From Chloroflexota bacterium (GTDB lineage: Bacteria; Chloroflexota; Dehalococcoidia; Bin125), in contig JAPPBK010000134.1 of NCBI GenBank assembly GCA_026705105.1, forward strand, positions 1-8,319: DNA of 8,319 bases, read 5' to 3'. Shown piece by piece: positions 1 through 6,607 of the stretch (positions are counted from its first letter, which is position 1; every line of letters begins with the position of its first letter). A model generated the notes under the pieces. That model made no database searches. It saw nothing but the letters and a program-made list of their open reading frames with translations, and was not told the DNA's origin. The translations under genes were made by a program, and so were the position numbers.

Positions 1-16
1 ATTCGTACGTGGGCAT
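1..16 (-). CDS. 5' end of an unidentified divergent gene (partial)
   Basis: Only the first five codons are in the window (M-P-T-Y-E), so the product cannot be named. The call rests on an ATG read leftward from position 16, preceded on the same strand by a near-perfect Shine-Dalgarno sequence, GGGAGG (complement of 26-31), nine bases upstream. The frame is open to the edge, which means little over 16 bases. The gene would be divergent from the metallo-hydrolase at 142, and the 125 bases between would hold both promoters. The alternative is a chance purine run next to an ATG. Confidence 0.42.
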
Positions 17-141
17 AAGATCGTTCCTCCCTTGAGGATGCGGTTCGCTGCTGGTGCTGTCGGTCATATCTTACGACTGATACCGGCATTGCTCGCAGTT
101 GACGCTGACTGGAGCGGAGAGACCACCCGAGGAGTAGTTCG
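17..141. promoter_or_regulatory. Intergenic region between divergent genes, probable promoters
   Basis: This stretch separates the presumed leftward gene at 16 from the hydrolase at 142. It holds a Shine-Dalgarno for each: GGGAGG on the - strand at 26-31 and GAGGAG on the + strand at 129-134, seven bases before the ATG at 142. A weak TATCTT at 67-72 could be a -10 element for the + strand, but no convincing -35 stands in front of it. No operator-like dyad was seen. A 61-codon open frame starting at 32 runs into the hydrolase in another frame and is not believed. Confidence 0.4.
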
Positions 142-1449
142 ATGCCCGACCTTCGAGACTATTGCGACCGACTCTGGCGGGGCGAGATTGACATCATCCA
201 TGACGCGCACCCCGTGACGTCGACCTGGAACAACCGCGAGGCGGAGGAGCTGGACGACGGCTTTCTCTACATCAAGTCGGCCGCCTCGATGAACACGATC
301 GACACGGGCGACGGGCTGGTCATGCTCGACACGGGCACGGCGCGAGACGCCGAGGGCCTCTACAACTCGGTGCGCGACTGGCGTCGAGACACCGCACTGC
401 GCGCGGCGGTGTTCTCGCATCACCACGTCGATCACATCTTCGGCGTCGACAGGTTCGACGCGGAGGCCGAGACCCAGGGTCGGCCGCGGCCGACGGTCTA
501 CGGGCAGCGGCATATCCCGGCGCACTTCGACCGCTACAAGCGGACGGTCGGCTACAACACGGCGATCAACTCGCGGCAGTTCATTCGTCCGGGCATGGAC
601 GCGATGCAGGTGCGGTTGCCCTGGCCGGATGAGTTCCGCTATCCGGACGTCACCTTCGAGAATCAGATTCGCTTCACGGTTGGCGAATTCACATTTGAAG
701 TTACGCATACGCGGGGCGAGACCGAGGACGCGGCCTGGACCTGGATTCCCGAGAAGCAGTGGCTGTTTCCCGGCGACCTGTTCATCTGGGCGGTGCCGAA
801 CGCGGGCAATCCGCAGAAAGCCCAACGCTGGGCGGGCGAGTGGGCGGCGGGTCTACGGCAGATGGCGGGCAAGGGCGCAGAGGTGATGTCGCCGGGACAC
901 GGACTCCCGATCTTCGGCGCCGAACGGATCGCGGAGGCGCTCAACGACACGGCCGACCTGCTCGAGTCGATTGAGAACCAGACGCTGGCGATGATGAATC
1001 TCGGCTACACCCTGGATCGGATCCTGCACGAGATCGAGATGCCCGAGGATCTGTTGGCCAAGCCCTGGCTGACGTCTGCGTATGACCACCCGGAGTTCAT
1101 CGTGCACAGCGTCTGGCGATACTTCGCCGGCTGGTACGAGGGCGAGCCGGATCGTCTGCTGCCCGCGCCGCGCTCGGCCGAGGCGGGCGAGTGGGTGGCG
1201 CTCGCCGGTGGTCTGGAACCGGTCCTGGAACGGGCGCGAGCGCACATGCAGAACGGCAATCTGCAGATGGCCTGTCACCTGATCGAGGGCGCGGCGCTGG
1301 CCGCGCCGAACAGCCCGGAGGTTCATCAGCTGCGCTCGGAGATCTATGACGCCCGGGCGAACGAGCAGGACTCGTCGATGGCGCGCGGCATCTTCTCGTT
1401 CGCGGCGTCGTCGAGCCGGCACGGCAAGCGGGACGTGTTCAATCCGTAG
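142..1449 (+). CDS. MBL-fold metallo-hydrolase, alkyl-sulfatase type
   Basis: This 435-residue protein has a metallo-beta-lactamase fold followed by the helical dimerisation region of the SdsA1/BDS1 alkyl-sulfatase branch. Visible metal ligands are the HxHxDH motif (H93, H95, D97, H98), H189 with E193/E195 in a T-H-T-x-G-E-T-E stretch where the sulfatases carry their metal-binding acids, D212 in a P-G-D turn, and H253 in P-G-H-G. Residues 315-340 (Y-D-H-P-E-F to R-L-L-P-A) match the conserved dimer segment. Helices at about 350-405 look TPR-like. No signal peptide is present, so a cytoplasmic enzyme is expected, unlike secreted SdsA1. It is clearly shorter than full alkyl sulfatases and seems to lack the C-terminal SCP2-like substrate domain, so the substrate is unknown. 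The start has GAGGAG seven bases upstream. It appears monocistronic and convergent with the DUF3179 gene. Confidence 0.88.
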   Translation: MPDLRDYCDRLWRGEIDIIHDAHPVTSTWNNREAEELDDGFLYIKSAASMNTIDTGDGLVMLDTGTARDAEGLYNSVRDWRRDTALRAAVFSHHHVDHIFGVDRFDAEAETQGRPRPTVYGQRHIPAHFDRYKRTVGYNTAINSRQFIRPGMDAMQVRLPWPDEFRYPDVTFENQIRFTVGEFTFEVTHTRGETEDAAWTWIPEKQWLFPGDLFIWAVPNAGNPQKAQRWAGEWAAGLRQMAGKGAEVMSPGHGLPIFGAERIAEALNDTADLLESIENQTLAMMNLGYTLDRILHEIEMPEDLLAKPWLTSAYDHPEFIVHSVWRYFAGWYEGEPDRLLPAPRSAEAGEWVALAGGLEPVLERARAHMQNGNLQMACHLIEGAALAAPNSPEVHQLRSEIYDARANEQDSSMARGIFSFAASSSRHGKRDVFNP

Positions 1450-1520
1450 CCACGATTCCGGCTTCCTCGCACGGACGCCGCAGCCGGCCCCGACGAACAG
1501 GAGCTACTGGCGAACGGGGG

Positions 1521-3053
1521 CTAGCCGTCGCTCGGGTCGTCGCCGGCGAGTTGCCGCAGCATGGTCGTGGGGTGGAACGCCTGCCAGGCGAACCAGAAGT
1601 GGTCGGAGTGGACGACGCGGGTGAGCTGGGCGCCTTCGAGCGGACCGGCGAAGGCGCGACCGAAGATGTCCCAGGTGGAGCCGGTTTGCTCGTCGATGAA
1701 GCTCTGGCCGCTCGGGTCATCGGGGTTCGGCTGGAATGCCAACCTGCGACCGTCGAGTGAGGTCTCGAACACAGCCGTCGCGCCGATCTGGCGCGCGCTG
1801 CCGATCACGCTGGCGTCGAGCGCGGAACGTGCGCCGGGAGTCCAGAACACGACCAAGTCGATGCCGTCGAACGAGTCGTGCAGCACGCGCTCGACCTCAA
1901 GCGCCGACCAGGCGTAGGCGATGGCTGCGCCGGACGGGCCCTCTATCGACACCACGCGCTCCGACGGCGGCAGGCGTGGATCGATGGATTCGCGGTCGAA
2001 GAAGACGCCATATGGGCCGCCGGTTTCGGGATCGTCGTAGTTGCGGTATGGATTCTGACCGTAGGCGCGGGGCCAGCCGGTCTCTCGCGAGAGAATGAGC
2101 GCGTCGGGGAAGGCGGAACGAAGCTGCCCGAAGCTCACGATGGAAGCGGGCACGTACTTGAGGCGCGCGCCGACCATGCGGCCGACGATGGCGCGGCCCG
2201 ACGACTGTTGCCAGAGCGACTCCGTGTTGCGGTCGTACATGACCAGATCTGAGTTGCGCAGCAGTCCGGAGACACCGAACTGATAGATCTCCTCGCCAAT
2301 CTGCGACTCGAACGCGATCGCCGTATTGCAGAGCGGACAGAACGTGACCGTGACCGGGACTCCGCCGACAACGTCGTTGACGATCTCGTGCCAGGTGAGG
2401 ATTTCCAACGGGTACCCGCGCACATGGCCGTTGACATTGATCTGAACCAGGGGGATGTGCTCTTCGTAGTAGGTCGACGCCTCGGCCTGGGTGACGTAGC
2501 GCGGTCCCGTGAGCGCCGGGATTGCGTCGCGGACGGCGCCCCGGAGGAGCTCGTCGAACTCAATGATGCGGATACCCCACTCGGTCGACCAATCGTGACC
2601 GTAGACGGGGTGCCGTCGGTCGTCGCGGATGATAGGGATGCCCTCCGCGGTCTCCGTCGCATCCAGGGGCAGGAAGGTGGGACGTTGCGCGCCGACGGTG
2701 GCTGGCTGCCGATCCTCTTGGTCCTGCTGCGCCTGCTGAGTTCGCTGCGCTTGCGCCGCCTGTTGGGGTTGCGCCGTGTCTTGCGCCGGCGATCCCGACT
2801 CGTCCGGCTCGGCTGATGCCTGCGCTTGACCTTGCTGCGCAGCCGATTCCTCGGCGGGCTGTGCGGAAGCCCGCGCTTCCTGAGCGTCTGTTTGCTGCTG
2901 AGACTGGACCTGTTGGATGTCGTCGGCGCATGCGGTACCGGCGAGCAGCAGGCCGAATCCCGCCGCCAGAGCCAACAGTCCAATGGCTCGCGCCCGGCTC
3001 GCCCTTCGCAGGGAGTGCAGGGAGTTTCGTATGCTCTGCATCAGATTGAGCAT
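1521..3053 (-). CDS. Exported DUF3179 domain protein with Gln/Ala-rich linker
   Basis: The 510-residue product has three parts. First comes an export signal: a basic stretch (residues 9-22), a hydrophobic core (23-38) and a G-T-A-C-A region around Cys42. This may be a poor lipobox, or a signal peptidase I site after A-C-A. Next is a linker at about 46-118, dominated by Gln, Ala, Ser and Glu. The DUF3179 domain spans about 125-500, with its hallmark C-P-L-C-N-T-A at 239-245 (Cys239/Cys242), a W-H-E-I-V-N-D segment near 221-227, and the closing F-W-F-A-W-Q-A-F-H-P at 486-494. The molecular function of DUF3179 is unknown; the CxxC suggests redox or metal chemistry (inference). The frame stays open to 3602, but that extension is antisense to the NTF2-like gene. 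ATG 3053 or ATG 3041 (residue 5) is the likely start; neither has a clear Shine-Dalgarno, so leaderless translation is possible. Confidence 0.87.
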   Translation of the reverse strand: MLNLMQSIRNSLHSLRRASRARAIGLLALAAGFGLLLAGTACADDIQQVQSQQQTDAQEARASAQPAEESAAQQGQAQASAEPDESGSPAQDTAQPQQAAQAQRTQQAQQDQEDRQPATVGAQRPTFLPLDATETAEGIPIIRDDRRHPVYGHDWSTEWGIRIIEFDELLRGAVRDAIPALTGPRYVTQAEASTYYEEHIPLVQINVNGHVRGYPLEILTWHEIVNDVVGGVPVTVTFCPLCNTAIAFESQIGEEIYQFGVSGLLRNSDLVMYDRNTESLWQQSSGRAIVGRMVGARLKYVPASIVSFGQLRSAFPDALILSRETGWPRAYGQNPYRNYDDPETGGPYGVFFDRESIDPRLPPSERVVSIEGPSGAAIAYAWSALEVERVLHDSFDGIDLVVFWTPGARSALDASVIGSARQIGATAVFETSLDGRRLAFQPNPDDPSGQSFIDEQTGSTWDIFGRAFAGPLEGAQLTRVVHSDHFWFAWQAFHPTTMLRQLAGDDPSDG

Positions 3054-3071
3054 ATGCGGAGTTGGAGCATG
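3031..3071. promoter_or_regulatory. Dyad and repeated GAGCAT at a divergent start junction
   Basis: ATGCTC at 3031-3036 and GAGCAT at 3048-3053 form a perfect 6-bp inverted repeat with an 11-base spacer. A further GAGCAT lies at 3066-3071, eighteen bases after the previous one, and contains the preferred ATG of the NTF2-like gene. An 8-bp palindrome, GCATATGC (3050-3057), carries an ATG on each strand, back to back. Location between two divergent genes and the helical-turn spacing suggest an operator, but part of the dyad lies in the start of the DUF3179 gene. No known regulator motif is recognised; it does not look like a Zur box. Confidence 0.3.
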
Positions 3072-3500
3072 GTGGACGAAGTGAGCGCCGGCCGGGAGCA
3101 GGATCACCGCGCGGTGCTTGAGGCGAACCGGGCGTTCTACGACGCGTTCAACGATCGCGATGTGGAAGCGATGGCCGACCTCTGGTTGCGCAGCGACGAG
3201 GTGACCTGCATTCATCCGCACCGCAATGTGACCATGGGGCACGCAGACGTGCAGCGGACCTGGCGGGCGATCCTGACCAATCCCGACCAGCCCAAGATCG
3301 TGTTCGCGGCGGAAGAGGCGCGAGTCGTCGGCGATATCGGGATCGTGGCCGGTCGCGAGGTTGTGGCCGGCGTTCCGATCGTGGCGACGAACATCTACCA
3401 GCGCTCGCAGCGCGCCGACCTGACCGATAACGCGGATACGCCGGGCGGCACCTGGCTGCTGATTCACCATCACGGCAGTCCGGTGCTGCACACGGACTGA
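3069..3500 (+). CDS. NTF2/SnoaL-fold small protein
   Basis: A 143-residue cone-shaped NTF2-like fold protein of the SnoaL/DUF4440-type group. The pattern is typical: an N-terminal helix with N-R-A-F-Y-D-A-F (20-27), a D-L-W segment (37-39), C-I-H-P at 47-50, G-x-x-x-V-x-R-T-W (57-65), and the closing strand L-I-H-H-H-G-S-P-V (131-139). Many such proteins lack a proven activity and none is assigned here. There is no signal peptide. ATG 3069 is chosen because GGAG at 3058-3061 stands seven bases upstream and the protein then has normal family length; ATG 3054 in the same frame would add five residues. It heads a tight run with the peroxiredoxin 28 bases downstream, so co-transcription is likely. 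Confidence 0.82.
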   Translation: MVDEVSAGREQDHRAVLEANRAFYDAFNDRDVEAMADLWLRSDEVTCIHPHRNVTMGHADVQRTWRAILTNPDQPKIVFAAEEARVVGDIGIVAGREVVAGVPIVATNIYQRSQRADLTDNADTPGGTWLLIHHHGSPVLHTD

Positions 3501-3512
3501 CGCACTGACGCA

Positions 3513-3520
3513 GAGGAAGG
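3513..3520 (+). promoter_or_regulatory. Strong ribosome binding site of the peroxiredoxin gene
   Basis: GAGGAAGG lies eight bases before the ATG at 3529. It is the best Shine-Dalgarno in this operon and fixes the start of the peroxiredoxin gene inside the 28-base gap after the NTF2-like stop codon. Confidence 0.7.
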
Positions 3521-3528
3521 CGACGACC

Positions 3529-4002
3529 ATGCCCGTCACGCTTGCCAGAGGCGACCAGGCGCCGGACTTCGAGCTCGCGGACCAGGACGGCACGGTCCAC
3601 AAGCTGGCCGACTATGCGGGACAGACGGTCGTGCTCTACTTCTATCCGCGCGACGACACGCCAGGATGCACGAAGCAGGCCTGCTCGTTCCGCGACGAGA
3701 TGGACGAAATCCAGGCGGAGGGCGCGGTCGTGCTCGGGGTCTCGACGGACGACGCGGAGTCCCACCGGAAGTTCATTGCCAAGCACGAGCTGAACTTCCC
3801 GCTCTTGGTCGACAGCGAGGCCGAGGTGTCGACGCGCTACGGCGCCTGGGGCGAGAAGGTGTTGTACGGGCGCAAGAGCATAGGCATGACGCGTGCTACA
3901 TTCGTCATCGGACCTGACGGTGCGCTGACTAAGGTCTGGAAGCGCGCCAAGGCCGCAGAACACGGCCAGGCGGTCCTCAAGGCCCTGCGGACGGGCCGTT
4001 GA
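3529..4002 (+). CDS. bcp: Thioredoxin-dependent thiol peroxidase, Bcp/PrxQ type
   Basis: A 157-residue cytoplasmic peroxiredoxin that reduces hydrogen peroxide and organic hydroperoxides using thioredoxin. The N-terminal G-D-x-A-P-D-F-E-L (8-16) opens the fold. The active site T-P-G-C-T-K-Q-A-C (44-52) gives the peroxidatic Cys47 and, five residues later, the resolving Cys52 of the atypical 2-Cys Bcp group; Thr44 and Arg122 complete the usual catalytic set. Length is normal for the family and no export signal is present. It sits between the NTF2-like gene (28-base gap) and the zinc lipoprotein (29-base gap), all on one strand, consistent with one transcript. Placing a peroxidase with zinc uptake fits the general link between zinc supply and thiol redox balance, but this is inference. 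Confidence 0.95.
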   Translation: MPVTLARGDQAPDFELADQDGTVHKLADYAGQTVVLYFYPRDDTPGCTKQACSFRDEMDEIQAEGAVVLGVSTDDAESHRKFIAKHELNFPLLVDSEAEVSTRYGAWGEKVLYGRKSIGMTRATFVIGPDGALTKVWKRAKAAEHGQAVLKALRTGR

Positions 4003-4031
4003 CAGATTCGTCCGCCTAGAGCGAGTCCGGT

Positions 4032-6488
4032 ATGTCCCGTTTAGTCAAGTTGGCGCTTGGCGCCCTGATCGCGCTGTCGCTTGCGGCGGTGCTTGTCGTC
4101 GGCTGTTCCGATGACGAGCAGTCGCAGCAGCAACAGCAGCAGGCGCAGCCTGAGCAGCAGCAAGAGAGCGAGGCGGCAGCGCCGTCGCAATCCAGCGCTG
4201 CCCAGGAGCAACAGCAGCAGCAACAAGCGCAGCCGCAAGCCGTCTCCGCCGAGCCGCTCAAAGTCGTGACTTCAACGCAGATCATTGCCGACTGGGTGCG
4301 GCAGATCGGCGGTGACCACGTCGAGGTGCAGGCGCTGGTGCCGGCCGGCGCCGACGTGCACACGATCGAGCTAAGCGTCTCGGACATCCGCGCGGTCGCC
4401 GGTGCGGACCTGGTGATCATCAACGGAGCGGGACTGGAAGCCTCCTATCAGGACGCCATCCTTGAGAACTCCGACCACGTGCTTGACCTCGCCGAGGCGA
4501 TCGAGAACGCCGGCCTCGAACTCGCGCCGTTCAGCGAGGCGATGGCTCACCATGATGACCATGATGGGCATGACGACGAGGACGAACACGCGCACGAGGA
4601 CGATGACGATCACGGGCATGATGACGAGGACGATCACGGGCACGAAGACGAAGACGGGCATGACCACGACGATCACGGCGCTGCCGAGGCCATTGGTCGC
4701 TTGATCGTTGCCGACGCCCTGGAAGCGCATCTGTCCGTCATTGATCTTTCGACCGAAGAAGTAGACAGCGGAGTCTTCGCGGTCGCCGCGCCCGGCGCGA
4801 CCGTCTACCCCAGCCCCACCCACCGCTTTGCCATCGTCCTGGCTCGAGGGCCAGAACCGGACGACGACCGCATCCACATCTTCGACGGCGGCATCTTCCT
4901 GGTCGAGCACGGCGACCACTACGACCTGGTCAGTGAGCCCGTCTCGCGCCACTCGCTGGAGATCGCGGAAGAGCTGCCGATTCACTACGTCAACAGTCAC
5001 GGCTGGACTTCTATCTTCGCCGACACCAACGGTCATGTGATCCTGATCAACGAACACGATCTGACCACGGCCCAGGGCGACTACGAACCGATCGTGCTCG
5101 AGGCCGGGCCGCATCACGGCGCGGCGCTGGTCATGACTGACGAGCACGTAGTCGTGACGACCAAGAATCCCGACGATCCGAATGACCAGCTGCCTGTCGG
5201 CGTTGAGGTCTGGACGTTCGACGGCGAGGTCGTCTACGACGCCAGCAACCGCTCCTGTCCGGGCATGCACGGCGAAGCGCACAATGAGCATGGCGCAGTC
5301 TTCGGCTGCGCCGGCGGAGTGCTCTTCCTGCACGCACACGACGGCGAGTACGAGCACGAGTTCATCGCCAATCCGCCGGAGATGCGCGAAGGATCTCGAG
5401 TCATGGTGGTCTACGGTCACCACCAGGGCGAGCATTTCTTCGGCCATGCCTTCAACTTCGGCAGCGAGGGCTTCGCCGACGATGGCATCTGGCTTGTCGA
5501 CGTGGCGCACGGCGAAATGCGCCAGGTGTTCAGCGAGACAAGCGTGGTGCCCTCGATATTCTCCAGCGATGGCGAGCAGTTGTTCGTGCTCGGAGCCGAC
5601 GGCGTGCTGCACGTGCTGGACGCGCATGACGGCGACTTGGTCGCGACGATGGATCTGGTCGAGCCCACCGAGGCGGGGCCCGGCGAGGCGGCAAACCCCG
5701 CCATGGTCGTCGTCGGCGAGTGGCTCTACGTCTCGGACCCGAACGCCGGCCATGTCCTTGCGGTCCATCTCTCGCACATGGAGATCGAGGAGGAATGGCA
5801 CGTGGGCGGCGCGCCGGGCACGCTGGCATTCGTCGGCGTCCTTGATCGGGACGGCTCGCCACACGCCGGCCACGACGAAGACGAGATGCACGACGAGGAC
5901 GAGCACGACCACGAGCAGGATGAGGAACACGAGCACGAAGACGAGCACGAGGAAGACGACCACGGGCACGCCCACCATCACGGTGACGAGGACCCGCACT
6001 ACTGGTTCGACACCGATCTTGCCTCGGTTGCCATCGCCGCAATCGCCGATGAGCTCAGCCACCTGAGCCCGGACGCTGCGGACGTCTTCAGCGACCGACT
6101 CGAGGACTACCTCGCCGAGATCGCGGAAGCCGACGCCGAGGTGCGGGAACTGCTTGCGGGCATCAGCGACAGTCAGCGTCTGCTGGTCACGTTCCACGAC
6201 GCGTTCGGCTACTTCGCCCGTCGCTACGGCCTGGAAGTCGCCGGCTTCGTCGTTGAAGGGCCCGAGCAGGGCGTCAGCGCCGAGGCATTGGCCGAGCTGA
6301 TCGAGCTGATCGAACACGAGGGCGTGGAGACGATCTTCCACGAGCCGCAGTTCGACGCATCAATCATCGACACCGTGGCCGAAGAGAGCGGCGCCAAGCG
6401 CGGCATCATTTGGTCGCAGCCGACCGAGGACAACCCGACCTACATCGGCATCCTGGTCGGCAACGCGCGAGCGATCGCCGAGCAGTAG
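4032..6488 (+). CDS. Zinc ABC substrate-binding lipoprotein with inserted AztD-like propeller
   Basis: The 818-residue product is a ZnuA/AztC-type zinc receptor (cluster A-I) carrying a second domain inside its His-loop. In order: a lipoprotein signal with V-V-G-C (Cys25); a Gln-rich tether (30-70); the first receptor half (76-172) with G-A-D-V-H (H110); His/Asp/Glu linker 1 (173-216); an AztD-like beta-propeller (217-605); His linker 2 (611-650); the second receptor half (651-818) with D-P-H-Y-W (H656), T-F-H-D-A-F (H722) and H-E-P-Q (E771). Without the insert, about 265 receptor residues remain, near normal size. Propeller hallmarks are H-G-D-H (293-296), P-H-H-G (360-363), C-P-G-M-H-G-E-A (409-416) and F-G-C (424-426); Cys409 and Cys426 fit the AztD disulfide. 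The likely role is extracytoplasmic zinc capture, with handover from propeller to receptor and then to an ABC permease. The Shine-Dalgarno is weak. It is last in its operon. Confidence 0.9.
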   Translation: MSRLVKLALGALIALSLAAVLVVGCSDDEQSQQQQQQAQPEQQQESEAAAPSQSSAAQEQQQQQQAQPQAVSAEPLKVVTSTQIIADWVRQIGGDHVEVQALVPAGADVHTIELSVSDIRAVAGADLVIINGAGLEASYQDAILENSDHVLDLAEAIENAGLELAPFSEAMAHHDDHDGHDDEDEHAHEDDDDHGHDDEDDHGHEDEDGHDHDDHGAAEAIGRLIVADALEAHLSVIDLSTEEVDSGVFAVAAPGATVYPSPTHRFAIVLARGPEPDDDRIHIFDGGIFLVEHGDHYDLVSEPVSRHSLEIAEELPIHYVNSHGWTSIFADTNGHVILINEHDLTTAQGDYEPIVLEAGPHHGAALVMTDEHVVVTTKNPDDPNDQLPVGVEVWTFDGEVVYDASNRSCPGMHGEAHNEHGAVFGCAGGVLFLHAHDGEYEHEFIANPPEMREGSRVMVVYGHHQGEHFFGHAFNFGSEGFADDGIWLVDVAHGEMRQVFSETSVVPSIFSSDGEQLFVLGADGVLHVLDAHDGDLVATMDLVEPTEAGPGEAANPAMVVVGEWLYVSDPNAGHVLAVHLSHMEIEEEWHVGGAPGTLAFVGVLDRDGSPHAGHDEDEMHDEDEHDHEQDEEHEHEDEHEEDDHGHAHHHGDEDPHYWFDTDLASVAIAAIADELSHLSPDAADVFSDRLEDYLAEIAEADAEVRELLAGISDSQRLLVTFHDAFGYFARRYGLEVAGFVVEGPEQGVSAEALAELIELIEHEGVETIFHEPQFDASIIDTVAEESGAKRGIIWSQPTEDNPTYIGILVGNARAIAEQ
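4119..4241 (+). repeat. CAG/CAA-rich low-complexity tract coding a Gln-rich tether
   Basis: Two clusters of CAG and CAA codons (runs of five or six Gln near residues 33-37 and 60-65) with Ala, Glu, Ser and Pro between them directly follow the lipid-modified Cys25. The tract probably spaces the receptor from the membrane. Mixed CAG/CAA use suggests that it is kept as protein sequence rather than being a fresh triplet expansion. The complementary strand reads as poly-Leu/Cys and is not a gene. Confidence 0.75.
4548..4679 (+). repeat. His/Asp/Glu-rich linker 1 (13 His in 44 residues)
   Basis: Residues 173-216 of the lipoprotein consist almost only of His, Asp, Glu and Gly, in imperfect 8-codon units of the D-H-G-H-D-D-E-D type (about 24 bp). 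It occupies the place where ZnuA-type receptors carry their zinc-gathering His-loop and leads straight into the propeller. Confidence 0.85.
5862..5981 (+). repeat. His/Asp/Glu-rich linker 2 (13 His in 40 residues)
   Basis: Residues 611-650 again consist of His, Asp and Glu, and end in H-A-H-H-H just before the D-P-H-Y-W zinc-ligand motif of the second receptor half. The composition matches linker 1, but the sequence is richer in Glu and less regular, so it is not a simple recent duplication. Together the two linkers look like one His-loop split by the propeller. Confidence 0.85.
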
Positions 6489-6509
6489 CCGGACTTCCGG
6501 TACGAACGC

Positions 6510-6550
6510 AAGGGCGCCCACTGTGCATGCAGTGGGCGCCCTTCTTTGTG
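6510..6550 (+). terminator. Rho-independent terminator of the zinc lipoprotein operon
   Basis: A perfect 13-bp stem (6510-6522 with 6531-6543) extends to 14 bp with a G-C pair, leaving a 6-base TGCATG loop. It begins 21 bases after the stop codon and is followed by CTTTGTG, a short and interrupted T tract. A second tiny hairpin (CCGGA/TCCGG, 6489-6500) lies directly after the stop codon. Read leftward, the stem is followed by only few T residues, so it may be less effective for the opposing protease cassette. Confidence 0.85.
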
Positions 6551-6607
6551 TGCTGCCAGTAACTCCATCGCAGCATCAAGGGCATCGGCACGCGAGTCGA
6601 GCGCTTG

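Noticed and set aside
64..825. - strand frame opposite the MBL hydrolase
   Set aside because: Arg/Val-rich shadow of a gene with all metal ligands on the + strand.
1450..1520. Terminator between the convergent hydrolase and DUF3179 genes
   Set aside because: The 71 bases are GC-rich, but no stem followed by a T tract could be found on either strand.
3054..3602. N-terminal extension of the DUF3179 frame upstream to 3602
   Set aside because: The extension is antisense to the NTF2-like and peroxiredoxin genes, and a good export signal starts just after the ATG at 3053/3041.
4003..4031. Zur-type operator before the zinc lipoprotein
   Set aside because: The 29-base gap shows no AT-rich dyad of the known Zur type, and neither does the operon's upstream junction.
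4016..4423. - strand frames rich in Cys or Leu opposite the Gln tract
   Set aside because: They are the reverse complement of CAG/CAA repeats; no start signal or homology.
4371..6341. Long - strand open frame of 656 codons antisense to the zinc lipoprotein
   Set aside because: It is Val/Asp-rich with no recognisable domain; its His-linker complement reads as poly-Val. It is explained by GC-rich codon bias and the low stop frequency opposite a well-supported gene.
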